NCBI RefSeq assembly: GCF_000764305.2
Contig: NW_025936295.1
Coordinates: 496,001-560,000, forward strand
From: Hyalella azteca
Lineage: Eukaryota > Arthropoda > Malacostraca > Amphipoda > Hyalellidae
DNA length: 64,000 nucleotides
Direction of reading: 5' to 3'
This document shows, in pieces, positions 54,001-62,399 of the stretch (position 1 is the first letter of the stretch; every line of letters begins with the position of its first letter). The notes under the pieces were generated by a model that was not told the origin of the DNA, searched no databases, and saw nothing but the letters and a program-made list of their open reading frames with translations. The position numbers and the translations under genes were made by a program.

Positions 54001-57000
54001 CATGTCTTGCAATAACGTCGTTAACTAATTACGTGATCTTGGTTTTTATCATTATGTTATTAAACGAATCAATATACTAGCCACATAATACTGAGTTTTA
54101 TTGTTAATAATAATTAAATATCTGATACTATTGAGTTAAATTGGAGTGATGCAGCAGATGCCGTGATGCTGCAGATGCCGCGTTGGACGCCGTCGGCTGT
54201 TGCCATAGCAACGCGAGACATGGCTGGTCAGCCAGGACGCTACGCCAGTCGTCATGTGACGCCAACACATCACCACTCAGCCAGTCAGCCAGCTGTGCCA
54301 GCCAGCCACGTCACGCCGTTGCCGACGTGATGTTTGGTGCATGCCAAAATTTTTATTGAATTACATGGTTTGGTATTAAATTTATACAGGACAAGAGATG
54401 TAAAAGTAGTCTATATCTTGATAATTTGGCAGTTTAATAGCTGTCTCTTATACACATCTAGATGTGTATAAGAGACAAGGTGGGGAGGCTGAGGGGAGGT
54501 GAGGTGAGGAGGCTAAAGGGAGGTGGGGAGGCCGAGGGGAGGTGAGGTGAGGAGGCTGAGAGGAGGTGGGGAGGCCGAGGGGAGGTGGGGAGGCTGAAGG
54601 GAGGTGGGGGCAAAATCAATAGGCCAGCCAGAGCTGCCGCGTTCACGCTGCTGGCAGTCGAGCTGCTCGTCAGCTATGCATAAGCGCTGAGAAAATTCCT
54701 AAATATGAATCTAAGATACTAAATATGAATCTAAGATCCTAAAAATGATCCAGAGATCTCAAATGTATTGCTTTTTGTTCTAATGCATCGCATCACGCTC
54801 CACTGTTCTGTCAAGATTCATTACCAATCTAATGCTTATTCCTTCTCAATATTTTTTATAAGTGTTAGATATTGCCTTCGGTTCTACTCACTGGAGTAAG
54901 ATGGCAAGTCTTCATTAAAAGGGAAACGTAAAAAGATATTTCCGACATATATATGTATTGTGATATATGACTCCCTCACAGTATAAAATCAATATTTACT
55001 ATTCATCTTGAAACCAACTCGCTAGTAAAGTTGAACGTGGAATTGTAAGTTTTGTGTTGTCTACCTTATCAGGCTTCAACTTTTCTCAATTAAGCAAAAC
55101 CTGAGACTGGACGAAAATTTAGATCCCACCTCTGTTCTGAGATCCTGCTAACTCCAAATGAGGGATCTGAACTTATACATTCTGAGAAACGAATGGCATT
55201 CTGTCCAAAAAGCGTTTCAAAAAATTATCATAAATATACTTTACACAAAATTTGCGGTTTTTAGCGCATTTTCTCATTATGGAAAAAATGCACTATTGTG
55301 CTTGCCATGTCCGTCTGTCTGTATGTCTGTCCGTCCGTTCATGACCTCAAGTTTTCGTCGACGAGAAAATTCGCTCTCTGTCACTCACTGCAGTGAGTAC
55401 CGAGTTATATTTTTGGACAATCTATGACCCACCCATTTTTCTCAGTGTAATGTTGGTATACACTTGACTGTGGCAATAGCGTAGTCTCAAGCAGCCAAAA
55501 CGTTCAATTTCCCAAACATTAGATTATTCTATATTAGATTATATTAGATTTCCCAAACTGAAGAGACAAACTGCAAAGTCAATTATTTTGTGACATTTTG
55601 TTTGAAAAATTAGTGAAAAATTCTTATTCCTAGTCTGGGCATAGCATATTTAAAAACTTTCTAACGAGGTAATAAATTTTTTCCTAATATGTCGCACAAA
55701 CTAGATACATAGTCAGTGGTTAACATAATTTTTCAAAACAAATAAAATCAACATACGGCATCATTTAAAATGAGAGCGTGAATTTAGACTTGATAAGATA
55801 ATGTACGAAAATTATTACAGTAAATGGAATGATTTCTTTAAATGTAGAGAAATCTTTTGATGTTATAACGTCTGTTTGAATTACATCAGACAATGACTTC
55901 GAGCATTTGTCGCAAAAACAACGTATATTATGTTAAAGCTTAAAAATATTCAACACTGATAGTAACGTACAAAAAAAAAGTCGCTCAATTTTTATTAAAT
56001 CTCATTGAGCAAATAAATGTCAGTAAACCAAAAGATATTAAAGACATTCAGAGCTCCCACAATGAAGTTTATCTCAATAACGACATCCGACACTGCTAAT
56101 CACTTGTTGCGCCGGTAAATCTTTTCCGACTGTAGGATTCCCAACCCTCGAATTACCCCCATAACACCCCCCTCCCCCCAACATCCCCCCCATGGTTCCA
56201 GTTAGCATTCCTAAGAATGGGATTGCCACAGCTGACTCGTGTAGTATTGCGTCTGTGACTGCGGTCGACGCTCCATTCATGACGAACCTTATCAAAACAT
56301 CGCTCCAATAAATCCCTAACAATTTTTAGACATTGGAACTATGACCACTGAAAATCCCTAAATTATTCACATTATTTGGCAAGCTATATTTTCTTTATGG
56401 CGAATATATAGGGTTTTTTGATGCTGTTTCCAATCGGCACAAGCGTATTTGCACAGCGGAGTCTGACTGAGACCGAACCCTACCCTCCGCCCCATGACCC
56501 GGGGCCACCATGTTATCATTTCAAATTCAAATGCAAGGTTCATCTTTAAGCTTACCGCTCTTGCCCGCAATGGGTGAAACAATTATGAAATTCCTCCGCT
56601 AGTTCTCTCTCGTCTTCGAATTTCTCGAAGAACTTCTGCTCGCATTCCTCGATCTCGGCCTGCCGACTGATTCGAGTCCTCGCTCGGAATTTACTCAAAC
56701 TATGCCGAAAATTCCCTTGCGAATGAACTGAAGAATGTAAGGCTATGAAAAAATTGGGATAGGCAAGCAAATATCATAACATGATGGGAAAATTTCGGAT
56801 TCGAACTAATTCACCGAGATAAATCTAATCTAGCGGAATGAAAGGTCAACAGTTGCGAAATAATATAATATTTCTATGGCTTATTTACATCAAATAAGCG
56901 TCATCATAGCATGAAATTTTAATCCCAGTCAAGAGCAGGAAGAAAAGTACCGGTGGCTTTAAAGACAAATTTTTACAAATTTTACCTTGCAAATCTTTGG

Positions 57001-60000
57001 AGAAAAATATGCATTTGAACACAATTTTCTTGTATAGTCCCGGCGATGTCAATGAAATCGGTGTGAATGGGAATCATGAATGAGTGAATGATGATCAAAT
57101 GAATGACGAAGAAATATTCAATGAATGACTAAAATGATCAATGAGTAAATCATCAATAAATAAATGACTAATTAGTAAATGATCAATAAATAAATGATGA
57201 ATGAGTAAATGGTCAATAAATAAATGATGAATGAGTGAATGATGACCGTGAAAGGTACAAAGTAAAGTGGGTTTTTCTCTGCAATCGATATGATGCGTGT
57301 AATTACCAGCAGAGTCTCGCCCTTCAAACCGGACTGGAACTTACAGAGTTTTATGAACGATCAATAAGAGATGAAGAGATAGAAGTTCGATCGAAAACAT
57401 TCAAGATTAACAAGGATTACTCGAGACCAAGGGTTTGATAGCTTCAATTGATTCTCATAGTGACCAAAAGGATATGCTTAAATTGGATATTTCGTTTATT
57501 TACGCATTTCTAAAAAATTTTACATCATTTTGTTAATGAAATGCTATAGTTTCTAATAATAAGCAAATAATCAATTAATTCCATGAGCCAATCATCAAAA
57601 TTTGCCAGGCATTTTGCAGGAAATCCCAAGCAATGTAAAATATGTTTTATATTTTAAATTATATTTCATATCTCTCAAAAGTTGTCTTGATTTTTCTAGG
57701 ATTTACATCTGTGTGAAAAGATTTCTGTTCTTTTCACGAACAAACATCGATCGATTTGATCCTTTTGTATATAATACTAATTTTATAGGAGAATAATAAT
57801 AATATTATAGGAGGATAATGATATTGAAGAAGTTGTGTATCATTTCCGAATTAACCGTTATTTACGTGACCGAGTGATGAAATCTTATACAGCTTCATAT
57901 AAGGCAGACGTACCGCGGTATTTTAATCGATATTATGGAACAGAAGTCCAGCGGTATAATGTCTGAATAATAATGGCTGTAATACTTTATGTAAAGGTGT
58001 ATAGGCCATAATATTATTCACACATCACGAACATGTCGGAAATAAGTACACTATACCAATGATAAATGAAACGGGATAGACCAAAATATTATATATTTGC
58101 AACCCTCATGCGCTCAGACTTTATGTTTTATGTAAGGAGCAAACTAATATGTGTGTCACCTAATACTTCAAATTAGGTCTTGTAAAAATGGATAATTCTT
58201 TCTGTTTCACGAGAATTAAATACATAATTGTTACATAATCAAATTTAACACGTGTGCTCCAGCAAAATTAAGAGCTTCACGTCAAACAAACGCACAAACA
58301 CAAGCCAAACAAGCGCCTTCAAGTGACAGGTCGCTAAATTCAGATAAATTTGCTTGAGGTTCAGGCCGATTGAGCGACACTTCCTGTCGATGCCTTTTGC
58401 GGTGCGCGGTATCTTTGATACCGAACAACGGCCGGTGAGCGCTGCCGTTTTACAGCGCACACAAAACCGACGAGCCGTGGTAAGCTTTGTGAATGACGGG
58501 CGTATGTTCAGCGGCCGGTGAAATACCGGCGTTGGGAAACCACAAATTTTATCAGGACATTTCTGCTTGCATTTACGGCTGGCTGTATTTGAGTACCAAA
58601 AACCGTTTATGAAGAATCGACAAAAAATACACTAATTTTATTTATGTATTTGAAAAGACGATGGAATATTTGACTCACATAAATTGTTTGAATTTCGTAC
58701 ATTTAATCGATTTTATCTGCTATCAGTTAATTCATAAATTTAATTATTTATTTTCAATGTGTATATTGCAGCTCATTGGACCCAACGTGGGAAAAAATAT
58801 TGCTCTTTTCTCAAGTATACAAATGTTCATCAGTTAATTTCTGGCTAATCAATAAATGTTTTTCTACCTCTCTTTTAGCATATAAATTTCGCGGGCAAAT
58901 TTTTTATGCAGAGCGACAGCGAAATTTGAATAACAATTATCAAAGAACTTCTCAATGGAACGTCATTGGGTCCTATATCCGAATACGAGCTATGAGTGGC
59001 CAACGATAGCACAACCAAAATTAGCGACCGGGTAACGAGCGACGGTAATGCACATGTAGAGCATCGACGGTAACGGAGGTCACAGTAACGCTAAGTGTGC
59101 TCGTCTAATTTGCTTGAGTGACATGAGTCTTCTTTATTAGATTAAGCGAGCAACCACAACTGCACTCCCAATAATTATTGTAAAGTCACCCACATAAAAT
59201 AAGAAAAAAAAAGTTCCTCAAGCAGCGTTCCATCCAAAGTCAATTTCCGGAACGTGCAGTTGCTGCCAAACTATTTGATCAGGAAAGAGAGTTCCATTAA
59301 AGCAATGACTTCTAAAACCATACGAATTAGTTGCTGTCCCATGACAGACCGAAAGTACTTTCTAGTCCTGTCAGTAATCTGAGAGGGACGGATGAGAAAC
59401 GGATAGAAGAGAAGGATGTGCTAATGACATCAATGGTACCGTCCTCAGGATCATCATGATCCTATGTTGATTTATAGACGCTTTATTCCTGCGTAATTTC
59501 CAAAATTTAGTACATTATTGCTAATTAATACACTTCTGTGTGTACAATTCCTATTTGTTCCTAGTTCCAAAATGTATTGAACAATGAGAGCCTGATAAAT
59601 TAGAATCACGATTTATACTATCGTTTTGTTCAATTGTATTCATGAAAATAAATTATTTTTTCTAATAATTTCAGAAAAAGTTTTACTGCGGCCTGAGGCA
59701 TCCAAAGAATGACAATTTCTCTACTCAAAAATCCCACTAGTTTAAAATGAATTATTAATTAACTAAGAGCGTTGCATTTATAGTTAATATTGTTCATGAT
59801 CCGCTGCCCATTATTTATAATAAGTCATGAAAACACAGTTGTAGCCAATAAAAATATACATGTAATTAAACGCTATTTATTAAATAGAAGAGTTTCATTT
59901 CGCTAACAAAACTTCATGATGAATTCCTAACTGAAAGCAGCATAATTGTCCAAGAGAATCTACTACTTAATTGAAGTTTGAGACGTCTGTCTTCATTGTT

Positions 60001-62288
60001 TTAATTCTTACATGAAAATTCCAATAGATAAATTATTGATGGTAATTAATAGTCATGATAAATGCATGATGTTTCAACGAAAATGAAATATTTGAAACAA
60101 CTTTGAGATCACAATATGCAAAAAAGTTATCAATTCATTTAACTGAAAAAATTTTTAACAGACAGCAAAGAAATTAAGAGCTCATATATCAATAATAACA
60201 TTTTATGGTATATAAAACAGATGTAACTGGTATGATAATTAATTTCTGAGATTTCATGTGAAATATGAAATCATTTATATATAATATTTATATTGCGTTT
60301 AAAACATAAGTAACTCTTATGATAATTGGCCGCTGAGACTTGTTGTGAAATATGAAATCATTTGTATATAATATATATATTGCGTTTAAAATATAAGTAA
60401 CTCTTATGCTAATTGGCCGCTGAGACTTGTTGCGAAATATGAAATCATTTATATATAATATTTATATATCGTTTAAAATATAAGTAACTCTTATGATAAT
60501 TGGCCGCTGAGACGAAATATGAAATTATATGAATATGAAATATGAAATTGTTACGAAATATGAAATCATTTATATATAATATTTATATATATCGTTTAAA
60601 ATATAAGTAACTCTTATGATAATTGGTCGCTGAGACTCGCGTTAATATATAATTGCCATTGCGCCAAGAGCAAGCAATTTAAGGGCCAATTGGCCATTGA
60701 GACAAACAATAGCAACAACTGACATCGGCAGCCCTGCGACACCACCTAAGTGGGCCACAATGGACACAGTTCCAGAAACGATTTTCTGGCCTTTTGTTAT
60801 GAGAACAATGCGGTAAAACGCGACATGGACAATTGGGTTACACCTTCAGTTCTATGTAAGATTTAGTTGATCGTCGTTGTAATGAACAAAATCAAATAAT
60901 TATTTATGTTGAGAAATTACGACGTCACTATAGCAAACGACTGAATAGTACGAGATTAATGAAGGTTTTTAAATTTCGTGTGTATTAATGAAGTTGATGT
61001 TATGAATACATTTGAAGAACTAATTTAAAAATGTTATGAATATTTTATAAAGATGTATTTTTTACAATTTTAATTGCTATCTATTGCGCATCCTTTTTCT
61101 ATATTATTATCACATATTCGAACTAGATCATCATCCGGTAATTTTTATACGTTTTTTAACTGGAAATCCGAATCTGGGATTAACATTTCAGTATTTTAAG
61201 TTGATGTACTAATTAATCGCTAAGTTTGCACAGTTCACAACATACTTTGAATTAAATAATGATAAATCTTTAAAGTGAATGTTTAAATTAAAGAAAAATT
61301 AAAGAATAACCACACAAATCCTGATCATATTCATAACTCACAATGAAACACAATAAAAAACAGTCCTAGTTCATGTTGAAAATCTACTGATATTATCACC
61401 GTTCTTTAATTTCTTGGCTTTAATTCATTTTAATTTTGAAAAGAAAGTTTCAAGTAAAATTTCCCTGCATATAGAAAACATTGGATGGCAAAATTACACG
61501 TTTTTTACGATGATAATTCTACTGACAAGTTTTCTAGGTACGAATAGCATAGACGCGCGTTAATGTATCCGTATTTAAAAGGTTGATATTAGAATACCGT
61601 AAAATAATCTAAGAAGAATTTAGGCGTACCTGGCCGTAGTGCAGTCGCGGTAGAGAATGTCGAAGTGCTGCATCGAAAGAAGCTTGCACCGATTCACGCC
61701 AGGCTGAATTGCCCCAAGCCCACGCAAGATCCGAACTTGATCAACATTGCACACTATTGGCTCGATAGAAAGTCTTTTGAGCTTCGTATACACCGTATGC
61801 AAACCACCAACTAGATGTTTCAAGAACAGTTCGAAAGCCTGAGGCAAACACAACATAGTTTCACCATTGATAATGAAAGCGGCAACTTTCGCACCCCGAT
61901 ATTCAACGATTTTACACTCATGGCTTTCGGTAGACGGCAGCGGCGGCGGAGAATGATACTGTCGTGGAAATTCCTTGAGACCCGCGAGCAGAGAGGACAT
62001 GGGAGGCTCTGAGCCGAATTGAAGGTTTGGCATGCCTCCCAAAAGACCTGATCTACAATATCCTCCTGCCAGAGCACCTCCTGGTGGAGAAGACGACGGC
62101 AACGGCAACGACGGTGGAAGATGGGAACTTAAACTTTGCACTTGAGACACAGCGGCGAGAAGATGCGATGCTAGGGACGTTGTAGTACATGGTGGGGAAG
62201 GACTGTTCCTCTTCAGTAATGTTGGTGAGGAAGAGGAACCTACTACTGATGGGGAAGCCGAAGCTTCAAGCACTGTCTCACTGCTCAT
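17938..62288 (-). CDS. dac: dachshund (DACH family) nuclear cofactor, seven-exon gene model
   Basis: Dachshund proteins are nuclear DNA-binding cofactors of the retinal determination network (with eyeless, sine oculis and eyes absent) and of leg proximal-distal patterning. The model joins 62288-61630, 38366-38146, 28663-28423, 21949-21366, 21036-20821, 20227-20000 and 18095-17938 on the minus strand. Every intron is GT-AG. Exons 1 to 6 end in phases 2, 1, 2, 1, 1 and 1, which fit the next exon each time, and the sum is 2307 nt (768 aa). Residues about 122-218 form the SKI/SNO/DAC domain and about 608-700 the DD2/Dachbox-C helical region. The middle is low complexity (Ser, Pro, Gly, Gln), as usual in this family. 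Extra alternative or 5' non-coding exons may exist and cannot be excluded. The family assignment is very secure; exact isoform structure is inferred. Confidence 0.93.
18121..18850. repeat. 20/23-bp minisatellite next to the exon 7 acceptor
   Basis: About 30 copies of GGGATAAGTGACTGTTGCTA and its 23-bp variant with GTGGGATTAGTGATTG run in higher-order blocks. A block of about 120 bp around 18440-18560 repeats at 18560-18680. The array ends 25 bp from the splice acceptor of the terminal exon. Confidence 0.92.
19440..20044. repeat. ~130-bp array containing dac exon 6 end and splice donor
   Basis: Donor boundaries lie at 20000 (real), 19869, 19739, 19611 and 19479. Each copy has about 45 nt of exon (ending GCAGAAGCCAATG on minus), the GTAAGACGGGAAAA donor and about 85 nt of intron. 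Homology with the true exon stops near 20044. Confidence 0.95.
20000..20227 (-). CDS. dac: dac exon 6: DD2/Dachbox-C coiled coil
   Basis: The 228-nt exon has the acceptor GTTCAACAG at 20228 and the donor AATG/GTAAGAC at 19999 (phase 1 in and out) and encodes residues 641-717. AELKMEVLREREMRESLEKQ and KLRRRLQERLDLEVVQRKRK form the long charged coiled-coil helix used by this family for partner binding and dimerisation. The last roughly 45 nt of the exon with the donor recur four more times in the intron at about 130-bp spacing. Real use of the 20000 boundary is supported by phase and by the family-like continuation into exon 7 (NDSLRKEID). Confidence 0.95.
20635..20835. repeat. 115-bp duplication containing dac exon 5 end and donor
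   Basis: ATGAATTAGAAATATAGGAA and the following bases up to the donor CTCACCTTTC / TTCACCTTTC recur at 115-bp spacing, giving donor boundaries at 20821 (real) and 20706 (copy). Confidence 0.88.
20821..21036 (-). CDS. dac: dac exon 5: start of DD2/Dachbox-C
   Basis: The 216-nt exon has the acceptor CAATATTCAG at 21037 and the donor AAAG/GTGAAA at 20820 (phase 1 in and out) and encodes residues 569-641. The first part (MDTLDMWGRSSSTPGQ) is a variable linker. STEVLLRNILGLLRVAEENA (610-629) matches the start of the conserved C-terminal helical region of DACH proteins and is followed by basic RHHERRTQHEK. A copy of the last bases of this exon, its donor and about 100 bp of intron lies immediately downstream, with a second donor boundary at 20706. 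Confidence 0.93.
21366..21949 (-). CDS. dac: dac exon 4: Gln-rich and Ser/Asp-rich central region
   Basis: This 584-nt exon has the acceptor CCCTGTTACAG at 21950 and the donor AAT/GTAAGT at 21365 (phase 2 in, phase 1 out) and encodes residues 374-568. It opens with RIHEERLERERQLSNDQRR, a charged helix. A His/Gln tract with seven consecutive Gln (CAA/CAG-type codons) follows, then Ser/Thr/Pro-rich sequence, SPILNLSKVDEVTG, and a very acidic end (MDDDDIDKDE). Poly-Gln and acidic patches in this position are common in insect Dac proteins and vary widely. No catalytic motif is expected or seen. Confidence 0.92.
22672..22885. repeat. ~70-bp diverged tandem repeat, three units
   Basis: GATACTGTNTCTGGAC / GAAACTGTATGTGGAC followed by TTTAAATTTAAACAAT recur three times. 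Confidence 0.65.
23805..24195. repeat. ~125-bp tandem repeat, three units
   Basis: GCGCGTTGGGCAACTACCCA starts near 23810, 23934 and 24060. The first part of each unit contains TTGGGCAACTACCCACGCG. Confidence 0.9.
24415..24725. repeat. ~126-bp duplication with shorter partial units
   Basis: CATGTATTGACGATGTTTCA and GAGCTACGAAATACCAACGT recur in tandem, with a shorter first unit. Confidence 0.8.
24897..25372. repeat. 118-bp tandem repeat, four units
   Basis: CCAGAATAGCCACACCTACR starts near 24897, 25015, 25132 and 25250, with 1-4% differences between units. Confidence 0.93.
26290..26890. repeat. 27-bp minisatellite decaying downstream
   Basis: GCAGAACTTGTAGTAAGTAG plus CTACACT repeats nearly perfectly to about 26510 and then as diverged AACTTGCAACAAGTAGCAAC variants to about 26890. 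As the unit is a multiple of 3, the minus strand has an open frame of nine-residue repeats; nothing suggests it is translated. Confidence 0.9.
28423..28663 (-). CDS. dac: dac exon 3: Gly-Leu-Pro repeat linker with IKTE motif
   Basis: The 241-nt exon lies between the acceptor TTTTTAACAG and the donor GAG/GTGAGT (phase 1 in, phase 2 out) and encodes residues 294-374. It is too short to stand out as an ORF; the frame is fixed by its neighbours. The protein is GC-rich and Pro/Gly-rich, with a PGGLPGGLSGGLPGG run from near-identical 15-nt units. Residues 367-370 read IKTE, a match to the psi-K-x-E SUMO consensus, although modification is not shown. A strong internal acceptor-like site at 28472 would remove exactly 64 codons in frame. 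Base composition is much richer in GC than the surrounding intron, which supports coding. Confidence 0.88.
29850..31190. repeat. 43-bp minisatellite, about 30 units
   Basis: Units of the form GCCGAAGAAGCCGATATAGA followed by AGTCAAGGCGATGAGGAAGGCTT repeat with a 43-bp period (for example 30860 and 30903). Two main variants alternate: GGAAGGCTT and GGAACGTAT. Open minus-strand frames here are repeat artefacts. Confidence 0.93.
32090..32128. other. 16-bp perfect stem-loop
   Basis: AGTACGTCTCAGTCTC pairs perfectly with GAGACTGAGACGTACT around a 7-nt loop (GACTATT). It lies in a stretch richer in CG and GAGAC words than its AT-rich surroundings. Confidence 0.75.
34265..34332. repeat. ~34-bp tandem duplication
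   Basis: CGATACTTTAAATTTTTTAT with AAATCAAGT occurs twice in tandem. Confidence 0.75.
35972..36121 (-). mobile_element. MITE-like element, copy 2
   Basis: This is the reverse complement of the 5228-5429 element without its internal duplication. Ends are CAGGGCCTATACTTTCAAAA and GTTTTGAAAGTATGGCCCCTG. The two copies differ at a modest number of sites, so neither insertion is very recent. Confidence 0.8.
37235..38145. repeat. 49/53-bp minisatellite with splice-like motifs, next to exon 2
   Basis: About 12 units at 37235-37830 and one at 38069-38145, on the other side of a SINE. On the minus (dac sense) strand each unit reads TTTTATTTCAG (acceptor-like), then a 22-26 nt segment ending AAACGCTGAG, then GTGAGTGTGAGTTC (donor-like). 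The 53-bp form has an extra TTAA. The last unit runs directly into the true exon 2 donor. Confidence 0.92.
37833..38068 (-). mobile_element. tRNA-derived SINE
   Basis: On minus the element starts GGTGGCCCAGTGGTTACAG, which holds an RNA polymerase III A box (TGGCCCAGTGG). The B box GGTTCGATCC is at 38004-38013 about 40 bp later, as in tRNA genes. The remaining ~170 bp is a non-tRNA body. It does not fold as an intact tRNA. It splits the 49/53-bp array, so it inserted after the array formed. AAAATAA on both sides may be the target duplication. Confidence 0.82.
38146..38366 (-). CDS. dac: dac exon 2: SRPGRPPKR basic motif and Gly/Asn-rich linker
   Basis: The exon lies between the acceptor ACCCACAG at 38367-38374 and the donor GTGAGT at 38145-38140, and is 221 nt long (phase 2 in, phase 1 out). 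It encodes residues 220-293. Joining it to exon 1 gives TTASSRPGRPPKR, the hallmark stretch directly after the DAC domain. This is an AT-hook-like, probably nuclear-localising basic motif. The remainder is a Gly/Asn-rich linker (GLNGCSPPGMPNGG and similar). Fourteen bases beyond the donor begins the first unit of a 49/53-bp minisatellite that carries its own acceptor-like and donor-like sequences (see findings). Confidence 0.93.
41120..41715. repeat. 48-bp minisatellite, about 12 units
   Basis: GAAGCTTGGTCATTATAAGC followed by GAGGATGAAACATATCAAGTGCAAGGAT repeats, with an alternate form carrying GGACATAATATGAGCGATGA. Confidence 0.92.
42098..42425. repeat. 24-bp minisatellite, about 13 units
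   Basis: GTTCGTTCGTAACTAACACA plus AAAC repeats; diverged relatives (AACTAACACATAAYGGTYG) continue to about 42665. Confidence 0.92.
44310..44535. repeat. 63-bp tandem repeat, three units
   Basis: GAGTATGAGAATTTAATAAT and GGACAAGAAGCAGGCATACT recur at 63-bp spacing, with an extra partial unit near 44390. Confidence 0.88.
44631..44655. other. 9-bp stem-loop
   Basis: CCGTCCTCC pairs with GGAGGACGG around TTTATAG and is followed by an A-rich run. It resembles a short hairpin only; no function assigned. Confidence 0.45.
46717..46815. repeat. 15-bp minisatellite, six units
   Basis: GGTAATAAGTGGTAA is repeated six times without change. The plus-strand frame gives VISGK repeats but belongs to no recognisable gene. 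Confidence 0.93.
47800..47960. promoter_or_regulatory. candidate cis-regulatory patch with Hox-type sites
   Basis: A compact mixed-composition patch in AT-rich intron. It holds GGCCATAAAA (Abd-B-like, two TTTAT/CCATAAA words), GATTAATTATG and CCAATTAAAA homeodomain cores, and GGCCGGCCGGCC. Dac introns are known to hold enhancers in flies; this assignment is only inference. Confidence 0.2.
48128..48375 (-). mobile_element. short interspersed element with TCYG tract, copy A
   Basis: Minus-strand copy of a family whose core is bounded by inverted AGCGCATTTTCTC / GAGAAAATGCGCT and ends with the subterminal palindrome-like ACTCACTG...CAGTGAGT region. The internal (TCCG/TCTG)n tract is expanded here to about 130 bp. 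It lies about 195 bp from copy B in inverted orientation. Confidence 0.75.
48570..48715 (+). mobile_element. short interspersed element with TCYG tract, copy B
   Basis: TTTTTAGCGCATTTCTC through ACTCACTGCAGTGAGTACTG. It shares GGAAAAATGCACTATTGTGC and GACCTCAAGTTTTTGTCG with copies A and C but has a short TCYG tract. Confidence 0.78.
51374..51650 (-). pseudogene. possible non-LTR retrotransposon ORF remnant with 2A-like motif
   Basis: The 91-codon minus frame contains YSGNIEMNYGPQSSSSEVLK. Many LINE ORFs have a GD(V/I)ExNPGP (2A-like) motif followed by a Ser-rich stretch; here it would be degenerate (Tyr for Pro). A preceding frame (51649-51939) may belong to the same element. No endonuclease or reverse transcriptase is left in view. 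Confidence 0.35.
52280..52500. promoter_or_regulatory. candidate cis-regulatory patch
   Basis: Mixed-composition sequence with GGTTTTATGGGCC, GATTTATAGC and TTTTAATTCG words (posterior-Hox-like TTTAT cores) and GC-rich blocks. Only composition and motif words support this. Confidence 0.15.
53525..53783. repeat. 30-bp minisatellite, about nine units
   Basis: GTTCCCTCCCGCCACTCCCA followed by ACACATCTGA repeats without frame loss. The array stops abruptly at a synthetic adapter junction (53784), so its true length is unknown. Confidence 0.9.
53784..53821. other. synthetic Tn5 mosaic-end junction (mate-pair adapter)
   Basis: CTGTCTCTTATACACATCT is followed directly by its reverse complement AGATGTGTATAAGAGACAG. 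This is the well-known circularisation junction of tagmentation mate-pair libraries, not genomic DNA. Confidence 0.97.
53822..54440. other. 619-bp segment enclosed by two adapter junctions
   Basis: Genomic-looking sequence, including a GC-rich stretch at about 54150-54330 with CAGCCAGTCAGCCAGC words. Because artificial junctions bound it on both sides, its location and orientation here are not trustworthy. Confidence 0.8.
54441..54477. other. synthetic Tn5 mosaic-end junction, second copy
   Basis: The same inverted 19-bp mosaic-end pair; the last base of the second half differs (ACAA rather than ACAG). Confidence 0.96.
54478..54612. repeat. G/A-rich ~24-30-bp array
   Basis: GGGAGGTGGGGAGGCYGAGG variants repeat from the adapter junction to about 54610. 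Confidence 0.85.
55256..55412 (+). mobile_element. short interspersed element with TCYG tract, copy C
   Basis: TTTTTAGCGCATTTTCTCAT through ACTCACTGCAGTGAGTACCG, about 85-90% like copy B by eye. Confidence 0.78.
56153..56315 (-). CDS. possible terminal exon of an unidentified nested gene
   Basis: If the donor at 56555 joins an acceptor GTTAG at 56316, the frame continues RDLLERCFDKVRHEW and runs to a TAA at 56155-56153. The acceptor has a poor pyrimidine tract, and the later residues (WNHGGDVGGRGV) look unlike the first part. Very tentative. Confidence 0.15.
56556..56727 (-). CDS. exon-like segment, unidentified protein
   Basis: A 172-nt open segment on minus lies between a good acceptor (CATTCTTCAG) and a good donor (GAGCG/GTAAGC), with phase 1 in and phase 2 out. 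It encodes a charged helical stretch including QAEIEECEQKFFEKFEDERE and ending FHNCFTHCGQER. Its entry phase does not fit dac exon 1, so it would belong to a gene nested in dac intron 1 or be chance. I do not recognise the family. Confidence 0.35.
57065..57245. repeat. AT-rich tandem repeat (AATGATGAATGAGTAAATGA)
   Basis: Diverged units of 26-36 bp composed of AATGA/AAATGA words. Confidence 0.7.
60195..60650. repeat. ~88-bp tandem repeat, four to five units
   Basis: AAGTAACTCTTATGATAATTGG occurs near 60308, 60396, 60483 and 60604; units also share GAAATATGAAATCATTTRTA and TATATAATATTTATAT. Confidence 0.88.
61630..62288 (-). CDS. dac: dac exon 1: start codon and SKI/SNO/DAC DNA-binding domain
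   Basis: This exon encodes residues 1-219. The chosen start is the ATG at 62288-62286 (MSSETVLEAS), which has G at -3. The frame is open upstream only to a TAG at 62366-62364 with no earlier ATG. Residues 1-120 are Ser/Pro/Leu-rich. Residues 122-218 are the conserved DAC domain, with the motifs CKIVEYRGAKVA, CLPQAFELFLKHLVGGLHTV, IVCNVDQVRILRGLGAIQPG and VNRCKL. In characterised members this winged-helix-like fold contacts DNA and protein partners. The exon ends GCCAG before GTACGC (phase 2). An upstream non-coding exon is possible. Confidence 0.95.
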
Positions 62289-62399
62289 GCCGGCGAGAGG
62301 TCTTCGCAGCTCCAGCACTGCACACACACTCGCCCTCAGATACAAACTACAAGTCGACAACTGCTATTGGATCGGATTTCAAATCGAATAGTTACAAAA

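Larger units (their letters stand above)
38367..61629 (-). other. dac intron 1 (23 kb)
   Basis: The longest intron. Sub-features are listed separately. The stretches 38.4-41.1, 44.7-46.7, 49.0-51.3, 57.3-60.2 and 60.7-61.6 kb show no gene; 49398-49475 is a TAA-rich simple repeat. Confidence 0.75.
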
